A DNA stretch of 64,000 nucleotides, from positions 46,118-110,117 of the forward strand of contig NZ_JABRVQ010000011.1 in assembly GCF_013248965.1 (NCBI RefSeq). The letters run 5' to 3'. Positions 54,048 to 62,957 of the stretch are shown piece after piece (position 1 is the stretch's first letter; each line of letters starts with the position of its first letter). Made by a program: the position numbers and the translations under genes. Under the pieces are notes generated by a model that worked only from the letters and a program-made list of their open reading frames with translations, was not told the DNA's origin and made no database searches. The stretch is from Psychrobacter okhotskensis (GTDB lineage Bacteria > Pseudomonadota > Gammaproteobacteria > Pseudomonadales > Moraxellaceae).

Positions 54048-54782
54048 ATGCAACAAACACAGAACCCTGTGGATCAAAGACAAGATGCTGTAGAACATAA
54101 ACCCGTATTCATGCCGAGGACCAACAGTGATAATCTGGTCAAAACGGACATGGTTCGGTTTGAGCGGCATGTGGGGTTTGCGAGTCGCCAAAAGAAAAAA
54201 TCCATTAATGATATGCATCAAGTCATTCGTAAAAAGTATGGCTTTAGTCATGTCCTAGAGCTATCGAGTAAATCGGGCAATCAATTGAGTTTTCCGCTCA
54301 GTCCATTGAGCTTAAAGCTCACGAATGAGCAAGATGGGCAGCAATATAGTGTCGAAAACGCCTTTCAAAGCAGTATGGTTTTTGAGGATGATGGCCCTTA
54401 TATCGACTTGCTAAGTGTGCCGCCAAGACAAGCCAAAAAGGACGAGCGCTTAATAACTTCAGGTGAGCTGATTGGCTATAATTATTTTGGCATGGAATGG
54501 AGCGTAGAGCCGTTGACGACATTTTATGACTGGCTGTATATCAATGCCCTAAAGCAAAACCCGCATCTGCATGAGGAAGTCATGCAATATCAGGCCTTTA
54601 CGGATCGTGAGTTTAATCCCAAAAAATCTATTCATTGTGCCGCTTATGCGCTGGCGATGTTTGTGGCGCTTAATAAACGCGAGTTGCTCGATAACATTGA
54701 AGACCCTGCGGTATTCTTCAATTTATATCATGAATTCAAAATAAGTAACACCGAGCAGCTTTTGGAAGAAGGGTGGGTTTGA
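54048..54782 (+). CDS. Hypothetical protein
   Basis: 244 residues from the ATG at 54048 with AAGG about 9 nt upstream. The longer frame beginning at 53949 has no ribosome site. Soluble, moderately basic N-terminal half (RQKKKSINDMHQVIRKKYGF), with a sequence ITSGELIGYNYFGMEWSVEPLTTFYDWLYINALKQNPHLHEEVMQYQAFTDREFNPKKSIHCAAYALAMFVAL in the C-terminal half that looks like a compact alpha/beta domain. No family recognised. Adjacent acidic hypothetical upstream suggests a shared, unknown function. Confidence 0.65.
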   Translation: MQQTQNPVDQRQDAVEHKPVFMPRTNSDNLVKTDMVRFERHVGFASRQKKKSINDMHQVIRKKYGFSHVLELSSKSGNQLSFPLSPLSLKLTNEQDGQQYSVENAFQSSMVFEDDGPYIDLLSVPPRQAKKDERLITSGELIGYNYFGMEWSVEPLTTFYDWLYINALKQNPHLHEEVMQYQAFTDREFNPKKSIHCAAYALAMFVALNKRELLDNIEDPAVFFNLYHEFKISNTEQLLEEGWV

Positions 54783-54953
54783 TTGCTCTGTGCTTTCAAT
54801 TTGATATAAGAAGTCAATTGGTTTTCTAAAAGCGACGATACAAATGAGCACTGAGTTTCCTATATAATACGAGCCATCCAGTTATTAATTATTCATTCAA
54901 TTTAGGTTTTTTTCTTAGCAGGAAAAGCCTTTTATTAAGTAAAACGGTGCTTT

Positions 54954-55934
54954 ATGTTTAACGCTTCCTCGACTCGTTTAAATAAATACATCAGCGAAAG
55001 CGGTATTTGCTCCAGACGCGACGCTGACCGCTTTATTGAACAAGGTAATGTCTACGTCAATGGCAAGCGTGCTCAAGTAGGCGCGCAAGTAGTCGCTGGA
55101 GATGCGGTAAAAGTTAACGGACAGCTTATTGAGCCACGAGAGCCTGATGATTTTGTTTTTATTGTGTTGAATAAGCCAGTAGGTATTGTCAGCACCACCG
55201 AGAGCTCTGAGAAAAACAATATCGTCGATTTTGTGAGACATAGTTTACGTATTTTCCCCATCGGTCGTTTGGATAAGGACTCTCAAGGTTTAATCTTTTT
55301 GACCAACAATGGCGATCTGGTGAATAAGGTATTACGTGCTGGCAATAATCACGAAAAAGAATATTTGGTCACGGTCAATAAACCGATCACCGATAGTTTC
55401 ATCGAGGGTTTGGCCGGTGGTGTGCCTATTTTGGGGCAGATGACAAAGAAATGCCCGGTTACTAAGGTCGCACCCACCGTGTTTAACATCACGCTAGTTC
55501 AGGGTTTGAACCGCCAAATTCGCCGTATGTGTGAGCATTTTGGCTATGAAGTCGTCAAGCTTGAGCGTACGCGGATTATGAATGTTACTCTTAAGGGTAC
55601 TCCCGTTGGAGATTGGCGAGATTTAACCGAAAAAGAGCTGTCTGTTTTACTCAAATCGATAGAAGACTCTTCTTCACAAGATCGTAATTCGGGCAAGAAA
55701 CCTAGTCATACGCCACGAAAAAAATCTCGCAGTGATGATTCGTCAAAAGCAAAAGCGTCTGCAAAATCAGGGGATGCAGCCAAAGGAAATACTAGAAATA
55801 CGAAGGATGGTGCGAGAAAACCAAAGGGCTCAAAAGATAGACGTCCTTTTGGTGATAGCAATAAATCTCGTGGCAATGGCAAACCTACTGCACGTGGCAA
55901 GCGTCCTTCAAAAGGTCGAGGCTCTAAGCGGTAA
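54954..55934 (+). CDS. rluF: 23S rRNA pseudouridine synthase RluF-like
   Basis: 326 residues. N-terminal S4 RNA-binding domain ([25 protein letters not shown], about 7-60) and RsuA/RluB/E/F-type catalytic domain with Asp107 in [17 protein letters not shown] and [18 protein letters not shown]. Order and sequence match RluF, which converts U2604 (and in E. coli U2605 to a lesser extent) of 23S rRNA. The last 90 residues are a low-complexity, highly basic Lys/Arg/Ser/Gly tail that adds RNA affinity; their length varies among relatives. Transcribed alone on the plus strand. Confidence 0.93.
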   Translation: MFNASSTRLNKYISESGICSRRDADRFIEQGNVYVNGKRAQVGAQVVAGDAVKVNGQLIEPREPDDFVFIVLNKPVGIVSTTESSEKNNIVDFVRHSLRIFPIGRLDKDSQGLIFLTNNGDLVNKVLRAGNNHEKEYLVTVNKPITDSFIEGLAGGVPILGQMTKKCPVTKVAPTVFNITLVQGLNRQIRRMCEHFGYEVVKLERTRIMNVTLKGTPVGDWRDLTEKELSVLLKSIEDSSSQDRNSGKKPSHTPRKKSRSDDSSKAKASAKSGDAAKGNTRNTKDGARKPKGSKDRRPFGDSNKSRGNGKPTARGKRPSKGRGSKR

Positions 55935-56093
55935 CAGTCTTCAAAGTCATAGATTGGTAAGTAGTGGTTGACTGGTTTAGAGCGTTTTACAAAAGATACT
56001 GTATAAAAATCCAGATAACTTAAAGTTTGATTGCTTTATTCATTTATGAAATGGCAATAAGCTAAATAATCTTAACCTTAATGAGATAATATT

Positions 56094-56531
56094 ATGTTCA
56101 AGATAAAAGTAGAACGCATTGTCAAAAAACCGATTAATGAGGTTTTTGAAGCACTAAGTGACCACGCTAGCTATGGATTATTTAAAGCTGTAGGTACTGC
56201 TAAATTGTTGACTGAAGGTGACGAGGAACGCAATGGCGTTGGCGCTTTACGATCAGTACAAACGGGCACCTTTAAAGTATGGGAGCGCATTACGGCGTTT
56301 GAGCGTCCCACCCATATGCAATACAAAATCGAAAAATCTAAACCTATAAGAATGCAACATAACAAAGGCATGATTGATCTAAAAGATTTAGGAGACGGAA
56401 CCACACACGTGACTTGGCTGTCTGAAGGTCGAATAGTTGTGCCATTAATTGGATGGGCGTTGGATCGTAAAATGCAAAAACAAGGTACAAAAGTATTTAA
56501 TAGTATGCTCAAGTCTTTAGAGAGCAGATAA
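56094..56531 (+). CDS. SRPBCC-fold (polyketide cyclase/START-like) protein
   Basis: 145 residues with the START/SRPBCC ligand-binding pattern: KVERIVKKPINEVFEALSDHASYGLFKAVG, a RNGVGALRSVQTGTFKVWERITAFE strand region, and a C-terminal helix ending MLKSLES. The fold makes a beta-grip cavity that binds a hydrophobic molecule. These proteins are diverse and no residue decides a ligand here. No signal peptide. Preceded by a GAG-type ribosome site and followed by a 16-bp hairpin. Confidence 0.8.
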   Translation: MFKIKVERIVKKPINEVFEALSDHASYGLFKAVGTAKLLTEGDEERNGVGALRSVQTGTFKVWERITAFERPTHMQYKIEKSKPIRMQHNKGMIDLKDLGDGTTHVTWLSEGRIVVPLIGWALDRKMQKQGTKVFNSMLKSLESR

Positions 56532-56596
56532 ACTAAAAGCCGCTAAACTAGCGGCCTCGCTTGATTGTATTCCAAGTATTGCTTAGCGTTTTTATA

Positions 56597-56636
56597 GTTG
56601 TTCTCAATCAATATTGATTCATTGATTGAGAGCAAC
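56597..56636. terminator. 16-bp hairpin between the SRPBCC and DUF1244 genes
   Basis: GTTGTTCTCAATCAAT (56597-56612) pairs with ATTGATTGAGAGCAAC (56621-56636) with one G-T pair and an 8-nt loop. The stem lies between converging genes but lacks a T run, so its role as a terminator is uncertain. Confidence 0.45.
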
Positions 56637-56647
56637 TACAATTACTC

Positions 56648-56959
56648 TTAATTGGACTCGTTCTTGGCGGCTTCAATGTCGTTAAAGCGTGCCAATTGCT
56701 CTGGTGTTGCTGGTTGTTGATGCTTCTCTTTCCACTCAGAATAGGGCATGCCATAAACAAGCTCACGCGCGTCTTCGTAGTCGATGTCAATCCCACGCTC
56801 TTCACCAGCTGCTTTATACCATTTGGATAAACAGTTGCGACAAAAGTCAGCAAGGTTCATTAAATCAATATTTTGTACGTCTTTACGCTCGTCCAAATGA
56901 GCCAATAAACGACGGAATGCTGCGGCTTCTAATTCGATGTTGGATTCTAATTTTGCCAT
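56648..56959 (-). CDS. DUF1244-family protein
   Basis: 103 residues, matching the DUF1244 (UPF-type, about 100-residue) family: FRRLLAHLDERKDVQNIDLMNLADFCRNCLSKWYKAA with conserved cysteines in CRNC, and VYGMPYSEWKEKHQ. The FCRNC pair could bind metal. No signal or membrane segment. Function of the family unknown. Convergent with the SRPBCC gene. The end is acidic and polar. ATG with a GGAA-type site upstream. Confidence 0.85.
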   Translation of the reverse strand: MAKLESNIELEAAAFRRLLAHLDERKDVQNIDLMNLADFCRNCLSKWYKAAGEERGIDIDYEDARELVYGMPYSEWKEKHQQPATPEQLARFNDIEAAKNESN

Positions 56960-57264
56960 AAGATTCTTCCTAATGGTTAATTGTTAATGGGTATTTATGC
57001 ATTGTTATACAGGGCATTTTAAGAGTAATGATAACCTGTTTTCTGTTCATTTAATGGTTGTCCATTTATTAAAAATTTATTTACATGAGCTAACATTGAA
57101 ATTCCCTCCAAACCTGAAAAATTGGATAAAAGAACTCAGCGCTTTATAAAATCGCCTGTGTAGATAATGGCTTTTGATAAAATAGCGCAGTCAAGTTAGG
57201 TGAGAAACCAAAGTAAGTAGTGATATAATGCCCTGATAATCAATATTTTATGAAGGTTTACGTT

Positions 57265-57543
57265 ATGGCTCGCACCGCTAGCGCATTACACATTTTAGTC
57301 AAAGATAAAGCATTGGCTGACGACATTATTGCCAAACTCAAAAAAGGCGCGCAGTTTGATGTACTGGCTAAGAAACACTCCACCTGCCCATCAGGCAAAA
57401 AAGGTGGCAGCTTAGGTGAGTTTGAAAAAGGCGACATGGTACCAGCATTTGATAAAGTCTGCTTCAACAGTGAACTCTTTACCCCGCATTTAGTAAAAAC
57501 CAAATTTGGCTGGCATGTGGTTAAAGTGCTTTATAGGACGTAA
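57265..57543 (+). CDS. ppiC: Peptidyl-prolyl cis-trans isomerase PpiC (parvulin)
   Basis: 92 residues from the ATG at 57265 (AAGG 8 nt before it). An ATG five codons earlier is less suitable. Single parvulin domain beginning [21 protein letters not shown], with [37 protein letters not shown] and a final GWHVVKVLY. It isomerises prolyl bonds in cytoplasmic proteins. It is the short free-standing parvulin type, lacking the SurA or PpiD membrane parts. A terminator follows at 57605. Confidence 0.95.
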   Translation: MARTASALHILVKDKALADDIIAKLKKGAQFDVLAKKHSTCPSGKKGGSLGEFEKGDMVPAFDKVCFNSELFTPHLVKTKFGWHVVKVLYRT

Positions 57544-57604
57544 GCGTTAGAGACTGTAGTGGCATAGAAGCCTTAAACTGTTTTTAATAGATGATGCACA
57601 CAAG

Positions 57605-57637
57605 AAAAGCCAGACAGCTTAGTTGTCTGGCTTTTTT
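57605..57637 (+). terminator. Rho-independent terminator after ppiC
   Basis: AAAAGCCAGACA pairs with TGTCTGGCTTTT around a 7-nt loop and ends in a T run. Confidence 0.93.
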
Positions 57638-57790
57638 AATTCTTGGTACTTATCTGTCTGCTAAAAATCATGCTGACGTATATGTGTATAGTAAAAGAAA
57701 GATAAATCCGACACAGTATGGCGTACTCAAAAGATTACCGACAACTGATACTGTGCAAGCTTGAAGAAGGGTAAGCATCCGACCATCCCC

Positions 57791-59548
57791 CTATTGCGAT
57801 GGCATCCAGAGATGAGGTAACAACTCATCTAGATCATCTTGAATAGGCAGGCGTCTTAGCACGTCTATCAAATAGGCATATACATCTAAGCCATTTAAGC
57901 GAGCCGACTGGATAATCGACATAATATTCGCAGCACGCTGCCCACTTCGTAGCGAACCTGCAAACAACCAGTTTTTACGCCCAAGCGCCCACGGGCGCAT
58001 CTGATTTTCCGGCCAATTATTATCAATCGGCAACCTCCCATCATCCAAATAACAAGTCAGCGCCTGCCAACGTTTCAGGCAATAATCAATCGCCTTACTA
58101 ATACTGGCATTCTTAGTGGTTAACTGCCTTTTTTCTTGTAACCATTGGTGCAGCTTATCAGCAATCGGTTTGGCTTTCTCTTGCCTGATTTTCCGGACTA
58201 TCTGGGGATCTCTTGGCATTGGGGATGTGTTCTTTTCAAATCGCTCATCAATCTCACGTTCAACCGCATACAACTGCCCGAATAACGCTAATGCGTCAAT
58301 GCTAATAACACTTTGTCCAGTAACGTGCAATTCATGAAACTTACGCCGTGCATGGGCCATACAACCGATTTCGCTCACGCCTTGATGAAATAAAAACTTA
58401 TATCCACTGTAATCATCGCAAATCAGCTTACCGTGCCATTTGTCTAAAAAGGCTTTAGGGTGCTCATTACGACGGCTCTGGGCAAAGTCATACACCACCG
58501 CTTTTAATGCACCGTGCTGTGGAGTGAGATACGCCCAAACATAGCCTTTTTTTAATGATTTACTGCCGGCTTTCACAGGGTTTTTCATGATAGACACCGG
58601 TGTTTCATCGGCATGTAAGATAGGCTCAGACAGTAACAGCGAATGCAAGCGATTCACTAAAGGTGCCATGGCAACACCACAGCGTCCCACCCAGTCTGCC
58701 ATGGTGGCATCGGGAATATTTACCCCACTTCGCTGATAGATAATATTCTGCCGATATAGAGGCTGATGGTCTGCATACTTACTAATCAGAATGTGAGCAA
58801 GCAGCTCAGGGGTGGCGATGCTCTTGTTAATAATCTGCTTGGGTGCAGCCGCTTGATGAATGATTTCACACTCACGGCATACCCATTTTGGGTAGAGGTG
58901 TCGCTCAATATAAAACTGCTTGGGGATGAGTCCAAGTTTGTCCTGTTTATCCTCCCCAATTCGCTTCATTTGACAGCCGCAGTCACAAACGGTGGTGAGT
59001 GGTTCATGAACCAGGGTTTTAACCTCAAGGTTGTCAGGAATAACCGTGTATTTAGCACGCTTTGCTTTTTTAGGCTGATCAGTGGCTGAGGGTAGCGATC
59101 CGTCAGTGATCTGTGTGCTTGGTTCAAGGTCGCTCTCACCGATGAGCATTTCTGTCTGGATAGGATCGATAGCAGGTAGCTTGGCAAGCTGATCTTGGGT
59201 TAAGTCGTGGCGGTAGTCATCTCGGATTTGTTCTAGTGCAGATAAATCTTCTTGCGCAGCTTCCTGATTTAAGTGGGTTTGTTTGGCACTTAAGCCTTCG
59301 CTCTTTTGTCCATACAGTTGATGGATGAGCCGCTTTTGTTTTTCGATGAGTTCCAGTACTTTTAGATACAGCTTGTGGTTTTCCTCAAAGGTTTTATTGA
59401 CGAGCTGCTGTAGTTGATCGTGACGCGTGTTTGTTTGAACAATCTGTTGTTGCAGGTGCTCATTACGCTGTTCAAGCATACTGATTTTCACCAGGAGCTC
59501 GGCGTAAATGGGGTCTTTCGATAAGTCGGATAGATTGGCAACAGTCAT
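57791..59548 (-). CDS. tnpC: IS66 transposase TnpC (DDE)
   Basis: 585 residues, full-length IS66 transposase. N-terminal coiled coil (LEQRNEHLQQQIVQTNTRHDQLQQLVN), a zinc-finger-like CDCGCQMKRIGED with a later CRECEI, and the DDE catalytic domain including LHADETPVSIMKNP with a catalytic aspartate, ICDDYSGYKF with another, and NNWPENQMRPWALGRKNWLFAGS with the catalytic glutamate. It catalyses transposition of the element. Third gene of the tnpA-tnpB-tnpC operon, 42 bp after tnpB. It starts at an ATG 42 bp from the tnpB stop and ends 20 bp from the left IS end. Confidence 0.96.
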   Translation of the reverse strand: MTVANLSDLSKDPIYAELLVKISMLEQRNEHLQQQIVQTNTRHDQLQQLVNKTFEENHKLYLKVLELIEKQKRLIHQLYGQKSEGLSAKQTHLNQEAAQEDLSALEQIRDDYRHDLTQDQLAKLPAIDPIQTEMLIGESDLEPSTQITDGSLPSATDQPKKAKRAKYTVIPDNLEVKTLVHEPLTTVCDCGCQMKRIGEDKQDKLGLIPKQFYIERHLYPKWVCRECEIIHQAAAPKQIINKSIATPELLAHILISKYADHQPLYRQNIIYQRSGVNIPDATMADWVGRCGVAMAPLVNRLHSLLLSEPILHADETPVSIMKNPVKAGSKSLKKGYVWAYLTPQHGALKAVVYDFAQSRRNEHPKAFLDKWHGKLICDDYSGYKFLFHQGVSEIGCMAHARRKFHELHVTGQSVISIDALALFGQLYAVEREIDERFEKNTSPMPRDPQIVRKIRQEKAKPIADKLHQWLQEKRQLTTKNASISKAIDYCLKRWQALTCYLDDGRLPIDNNWPENQMRPWALGRKNWLFAGSLRSGQRAANIMSIIQSARLNGLDVYAYLIDVLRRLPIQDDLDELLPHLWMPSQ

Positions 59549-59590
59549 GGTGCTATGTTGCCAGAGTTTTATTTGCCTGTCATCGGGTAT

Positions 59591-59935
59591 TTATAGGATG
59601 GGGGTCAATGTATTTTTGCCCATGTTACGCCAAGGCAATCCACTGATTAAGGCATTAAATTGCTCACGGTTGATGCTGATGCCGGTTTGAGTGGGGGTGA
59701 GTGGTTTGGTTAAGCCATGAAACTTGCTGTCGTCTAGCTGACGGCTGCAAAGCCAAACCCCAAGCCCGTCATGAATGAATACTTTCAGCCGTGTGCCTGT
59801 TTTGTTGTAAAACAGGTAGGCACAGTGAGGGCGGATGCCTTGGTGCTCGGTAATGATGTGGGCCAGTAGTTTGCCACTGCCACATCGCATGTCCATGGGC
59901 GCGGTGGATAACCAGATGTGATTGATGGGTATCAT
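59591..59935 (-). CDS. tnpB: IS66 accessory protein TnpB
   Basis: 114 residues, the IS66 Orf2 family: PINHIWLSTAPMDMRCGSGKLLAHIITEHQGI and AYLFYNKTGTRLKVFIHDGLGVWLCSRQLDDSKFH. TnpB is needed for transposition in IS66 elements, but its molecular role is poorly known. Its ATG overlaps the TGA of tnpA (ATGA), so the two are translationally coupled. Not related to the RNA-guided TnpB of IS200/605. Confidence 0.95.
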   Translation of the reverse strand: MIPINHIWLSTAPMDMRCGSGKLLAHIITEHQGIRPHCAYLFYNKTGTRLKVFIHDGLGVWLCSRQLDDSKFHGLTKPLTPTQTGISINREQFNALISGLPWRNMGKNTLTPIL

Positions 59936-60327
59936 TGTAGTCCTCGTAGTAGGTCAATCAAACTTTGGGTGTCTATTTGGGCAATAGTAAGGCTTATGGA
60001 CCCAGGTCCTGGGGCTCTGATTTGCAGCTTGATGTTTTGTATTACGGAGGGTGAGGACAGATGAGTTGCTTGAGGTTCAATGGTGATTAGGATAAAGCAG
60101 GAGTTTGGATCAGCAGGACTGTTTATGGCAGCAGGTAATATGCCAGTTTGAGTCTTTTTGCGGTGATGCTGACGTTTCCAGTTATGGAGAAGGTTCTGGT
60201 TGATGCCATGGTCTCGAGCGATACTGGCAATTGATCGCCCTGAACCTTCAGCTTCTTGTACTAAAAGTTCTTTAAACTCAGCACTGTAAGTTCTACGTTT
60301 GGGTTTGTTAGGTGGTTGTGTTGTCAT
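59932..60327 (-). CDS. tnpA: IS66 accessory protein TnpA
   Basis: 131 residues from the ATG at 60327. A GTG four codons upstream is also in frame and neither has a strong ribosome site. The N-terminal half is a helix-turn-helix: YSAEFKELLVQEAEGSGRSIASIARDHGINQNLLHNWKRQH. The C-terminal half, rich in beta strands, is less conserved. It is first in the tnpA-tnpB-tnpC operon and reads into the right end of the element, 80 bp inside it. Confidence 0.93.
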   Translation of the reverse strand: MTTQPPNKPKRRTYSAEFKELLVQEAEGSGRSIASIARDHGINQNLLHNWKRQHHRKKTQTGILPAAINSPADPNSCFILITIEPQATHLSSPSVIQNIKLQIRAPGPGSISLTIAQIDTQSLIDLLRGLQ

Positions 60328-60626
60328 GTTAGTGTCCACGATTATTAATCGTGGACACTATCTCGCATTTTTTAATAGAAAAAAAGATGGGATGGTCGGA
60401 TGCTTACGAAGAAGGTTATAGCATTCGAAAACTTTCAGAGGAATATCAAATTAGTACCAGCATCATTCAGCGTTGTAAAACATTTCGTGAATGTAAGAGA
60501 CGTCAATTTTTCCCTACTAAGATAGACAATGAGTTACTTAGAACCGACGTAGAAGCTTATCCTGATGATTATCACCACGAACGAGCTCGGCGTTTTAACT
60601 GCACTCAAAGTGTAGTGGTCAACTAA

Positions 60627-60845
60627 TTTAGGACACCCGATAAGGGTAGTGGCATAGTAAAACTGGACAGCGCATAAGAGGTTTATAATAACCCAAAGAG
60701 GAAAACAGTATGACCACTAAACGCAACCAATACACCCGAGATTTAAACTTAAAGCCATTTGACCTCTGCTGTCAAATCTGTAGAAATTAACTTGGGAGAT
60801 TTTAGTATGGCTAAGCGACAACAGTTGTCGTACACCCTACTTTAG
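60627..60845. mobile_element. IS-end fragments and an IS3-type OrfA stub
   Basis: Two sequences look like insertion-sequence termini: TAGTGGTCAACTAATTTAGG just at 60616-60635 and GTAGTGGCATAGTAAAACTGG at 60644-60664, each ending with a GGACA-like edge. 60710-60790 codes for MTTKRNQYTRDLN, the usual start of IS3-family OrfA, but stops after 26 residues. A GGACA edge and a 7-bp dyad (CGACAAC/GTTGTCG) at 60816-60830 follow. No complete element is present. 60850-61259 holds no supported gene. Confidence 0.6.
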
Positions 60846-61259
60846 TCTCTTACTTTTCATCAATTTTTATACTATAGTTATTTAGTCAGGAAGAAATAAT
60901 GTGACATCGTGACATGGAGTTAACCTTCGAAGCGCAACGCTTCATCTCATAACTCTGCTATTGTCATCAAATCAAAAAACTTCTCGACCTGTATTAACTC
61001 TCTCTCTATCTTAGTTATAAACCCAAATAAATACTTAGACATAGCCTACATGCAAGTGTTGGTCACGAACCTATTATGGCTAAAACAATGAGTTCAAACA
61101 AAAAAAGTCTTTAGACAGTCCAACAAATTAACTCACTCATTTTAACTTTATAACGTCGCTCAAAGAGCTGCGTACAGTCACGACTGACTTAAAATTCGCA
61201 CTAAAAATTAAACAAACATACTGCTACCAATCTAAATTTAAAACAATAAGGACGTGCAT

Positions 61260-62201
61260 ATGACAATCGCAAAATACTCATTTGAACAAAACCGCATAGA
61301 CGATATACAGTGGGCAGGCGTATCCGGGCTTTCAAGCTTACCGTCACTGCCGAATGACGGTCAATTCCCATCACTTAAGACCCCATTATTTTATCTCACT
61401 ACCGTATCTATTAACGACTCTGAAGATGATATCTATTTTATTAATAATACCGATCAGACGCTACATTTTGTAGCGCCGTTTAAACTGTATCGAAACTTAG
61501 AAGATGCCGATGCCAAACTTGGTGATGCAAGCATTGAGAATCTAAATAAAATGAAGTTTTATTCTGACAACATGGATCGGTTATATACCAAAGTATTGCC
61601 CAATCAAAGCGTGCGTATTGGACGCACTCATATCATTTATGATAGCGATGAGCTGATACAGTGGTTTATTCACGTGCCTTACAAAGGCGTTGCCAATAAT
61701 AATAGTCATTACGGCATTTGGCACTTTAATGTGCTTGAACAAGGAGGTATTGGTCAGGCGTATCCACTACTGTGGGATGACTTTAGCAAACCCTCACATA
61801 TGGCCAGTTGTGACTGTGTGTCTGAGCGGGGTGAGATGCCGATAGAGCCTTCAGTGTATGAAGAACGCTGTTGGGTGTTAGACAAATTAATTGAATCTCT
61901 TGGTGTGGCTGATGCCATACTTGTATTGGCTATTAATGATGTGCTTTATCGTTATTGTGTAGGCTGGAGCGCGCCCTATAACGAGTCTGATATACAAGCA
62001 AAAGACATTGCCCGTAAATTAAAAGAGCTAAAGCCTAACGACGTTGATGCAGTGAAAGAGATTGTACAAGCGGTTTATGACTTCTGGTTTAACGAGGGCT
62101 TTGCTAAGAATATCTCACTGCAAGCTTGTACGGAGATTTTAGACTTGTATAAGACATACATGGCTAATAAAAACACGCTCTCATTGAAGCCAAACCTATA
62201 A
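61260..62201 (+). CDS. Hypothetical protein, first gene of the right-edge group
   Basis: 313 residues from the ATG at 61260, with AAGGA 7 nt upstream. A GTG two codons earlier is in frame but too close to the site. Soluble. The N-terminal half is beta-rich (DIYFINNTDQTLHFVAPF, SVRIGRTHIIYDSDELIQWFIHVPYKG) and has a CDC segment at about residue 180. The C-terminal third is helical (QAKDIARKLKELKPNDVDAVKEIVQAVYDFWF). No family recognised. Followed on the same strand by the YqiA-like and PP2C genes at short spacing, so an operon with them is likely. Confidence 0.7.
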   Translation: MTIAKYSFEQNRIDDIQWAGVSGLSSLPSLPNDGQFPSLKTPLFYLTTVSINDSEDDIYFINNTDQTLHFVAPFKLYRNLEDADAKLGDASIENLNKMKFYSDNMDRLYTKVLPNQSVRIGRTHIIYDSDELIQWFIHVPYKGVANNNSHYGIWHFNVLEQGGIGQAYPLLWDDFSKPSHMASCDCVSERGEMPIEPSVYEERCWVLDKLIESLGVADAILVLAINDVLYRYCVGWSAPYNESDIQAKDIARKLKELKPNDVDAVKEIVQAVYDFWFNEGFAKNISLQACTEILDLYKTYMANKNTLSLKPNL

Positions 62202-62249
62202 GTTGGCAATTTACTATCAATAAAAACAATCCCTAAAAAGGAGAAAATC

Positions 62250-62834
62250 ATGATGTTCCCCATTGAGAATAACGAGACGTTTTTACTGTTTTTTCATGGT
62301 CTAGATTCGAGTAGTGAGACCAGTAAATACACTTGTATCAAACGTGAGCCTAAGCATTGCCAAACCGTCAATTATCGAGATGACTTTGAAGGTGTTTTTG
62401 AGGTTTACGATGCGTTAATTCAAGAGAAAATGAGGCAGTACCCTAAAGTGGTATTGGCAGGGCATTCACTCGGCGGTTGGTTTGCCAATCACTTTGCCCA
62501 TAAGTATAACCTGCGTGCGCTATTGATTGCGCCCTGTATTTACCCTAGTGAAGTCTTAGCAGATCGTATTCCTGAAGTGGCTAATATGAAACTGTCTTTC
62601 CCCACGTCAAATACTGAGATGATGCGAGTCATGATTGAGGTCGACGATGAGTCTTTAGATGTGGCCGTCGCTAGGCGAACGCTCGTGAACTTACCTGACA
62701 GCTGGGAAGTGGAGTATTTTGAACGTGGTCATCACCGTATCGCTCGTAGCGAAGACATTTGGTATCACTTAGTCTATCTGTGTGAGGATCCTATCATTTG
62801 GATGGATGAGGCAACGTATCATGGGGAAGATTAA
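62250..62834 (+). CDS. YqiA/UPF0227-like alpha/beta hydrolase
   Basis: 194 residues. Begins LLFFHGLDSSSETSKYT, the oxyanion HG motif of the YqiA/YcfP group, and contains AGHSLGGWFANHFAHKYN with nucleophile Ser73. RALLIAPC follows. A late Asp and a GHHRIAR histidine complete the triad. Members of this group are small cytoplasmic esterases of unclear substrate. AAGGAG precedes the paired ATGs. It lies 48 bp after the hypothetical gene and 123 bp before the phosphatase gene, in the same direction. Confidence 0.85.
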   Translation: MMFPIENNETFLLFFHGLDSSSETSKYTCIKREPKHCQTVNYRDDFEGVFEVYDALIQEKMRQYPKVVLAGHSLGGWFANHFAHKYNLRALLIAPCIYPSEVLADRIPEVANMKLSFPTSNTEMMRVMIEVDDESLDVAVARRTLVNLPDSWEVEYFERGHHRIARSEDIWYHLVYLCEDPIIWMDEATYHGED

Positions 62835-62957
62835 CGAATACTATAATTATTGGTTAAATAGCTTGCCAATTCACTAATTTTATATCCTAACCTAGAAATT
62901 AAATTTACAGGTTGTCCGCTATACTAGCCTTTATGATAAATATAAGGGCTTACCGTC

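Larger units (their letters stand above)
57771..60407 (-). mobile_element. IS66-family insertion sequence, complete (2637 bp)
   Basis: The ends are perfect inverted repeats of at least 19 bp, GTAAGCATCCGACCATCCC, starting GTAA as usual for IS66. The 8-bp target duplication GAAGAAGG is found at 57763-57770 and 60408-60415. It encodes the full IS66 set tnpA, tnpB and tnpC on the minus strand with no frameshift. Perfect ends, perfect target duplication and intact genes indicate a recent insertion. It landed in an IS630-type transposase remnant. Confidence 0.97.
57718..60626 (+). pseudogene. IS630-type transposase relic split by IS66 insertion
   Basis: 57718-57770 encodes MAYSKDYRQLILCKLEEG, and 60408-60626, after the 8-bp duplication, continues in the same frame as GYSIRKLSEEYQISTSIIQRC through to VVVN and a stop. 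Joined, they give the N-terminal helix-turn-helix part of an IS630-family transposase (EEGYSIRKLSEEYQIS being the DNA-binding helix region). The DDE catalytic part is absent; the frame ends near 60626. The element was therefore already damaged or truncated at its right end. The IS66 element occupies 57771-60407 inside it. Confidence 0.85.

Noticed and set aside
60351..60626. Apparent 91-residue protein starting inside the IS66 end
   Set aside because: The first codons are IS66 DNA. The remainder is the displaced 3' part of the IS630-type transposase relic, so it is not an independent gene.
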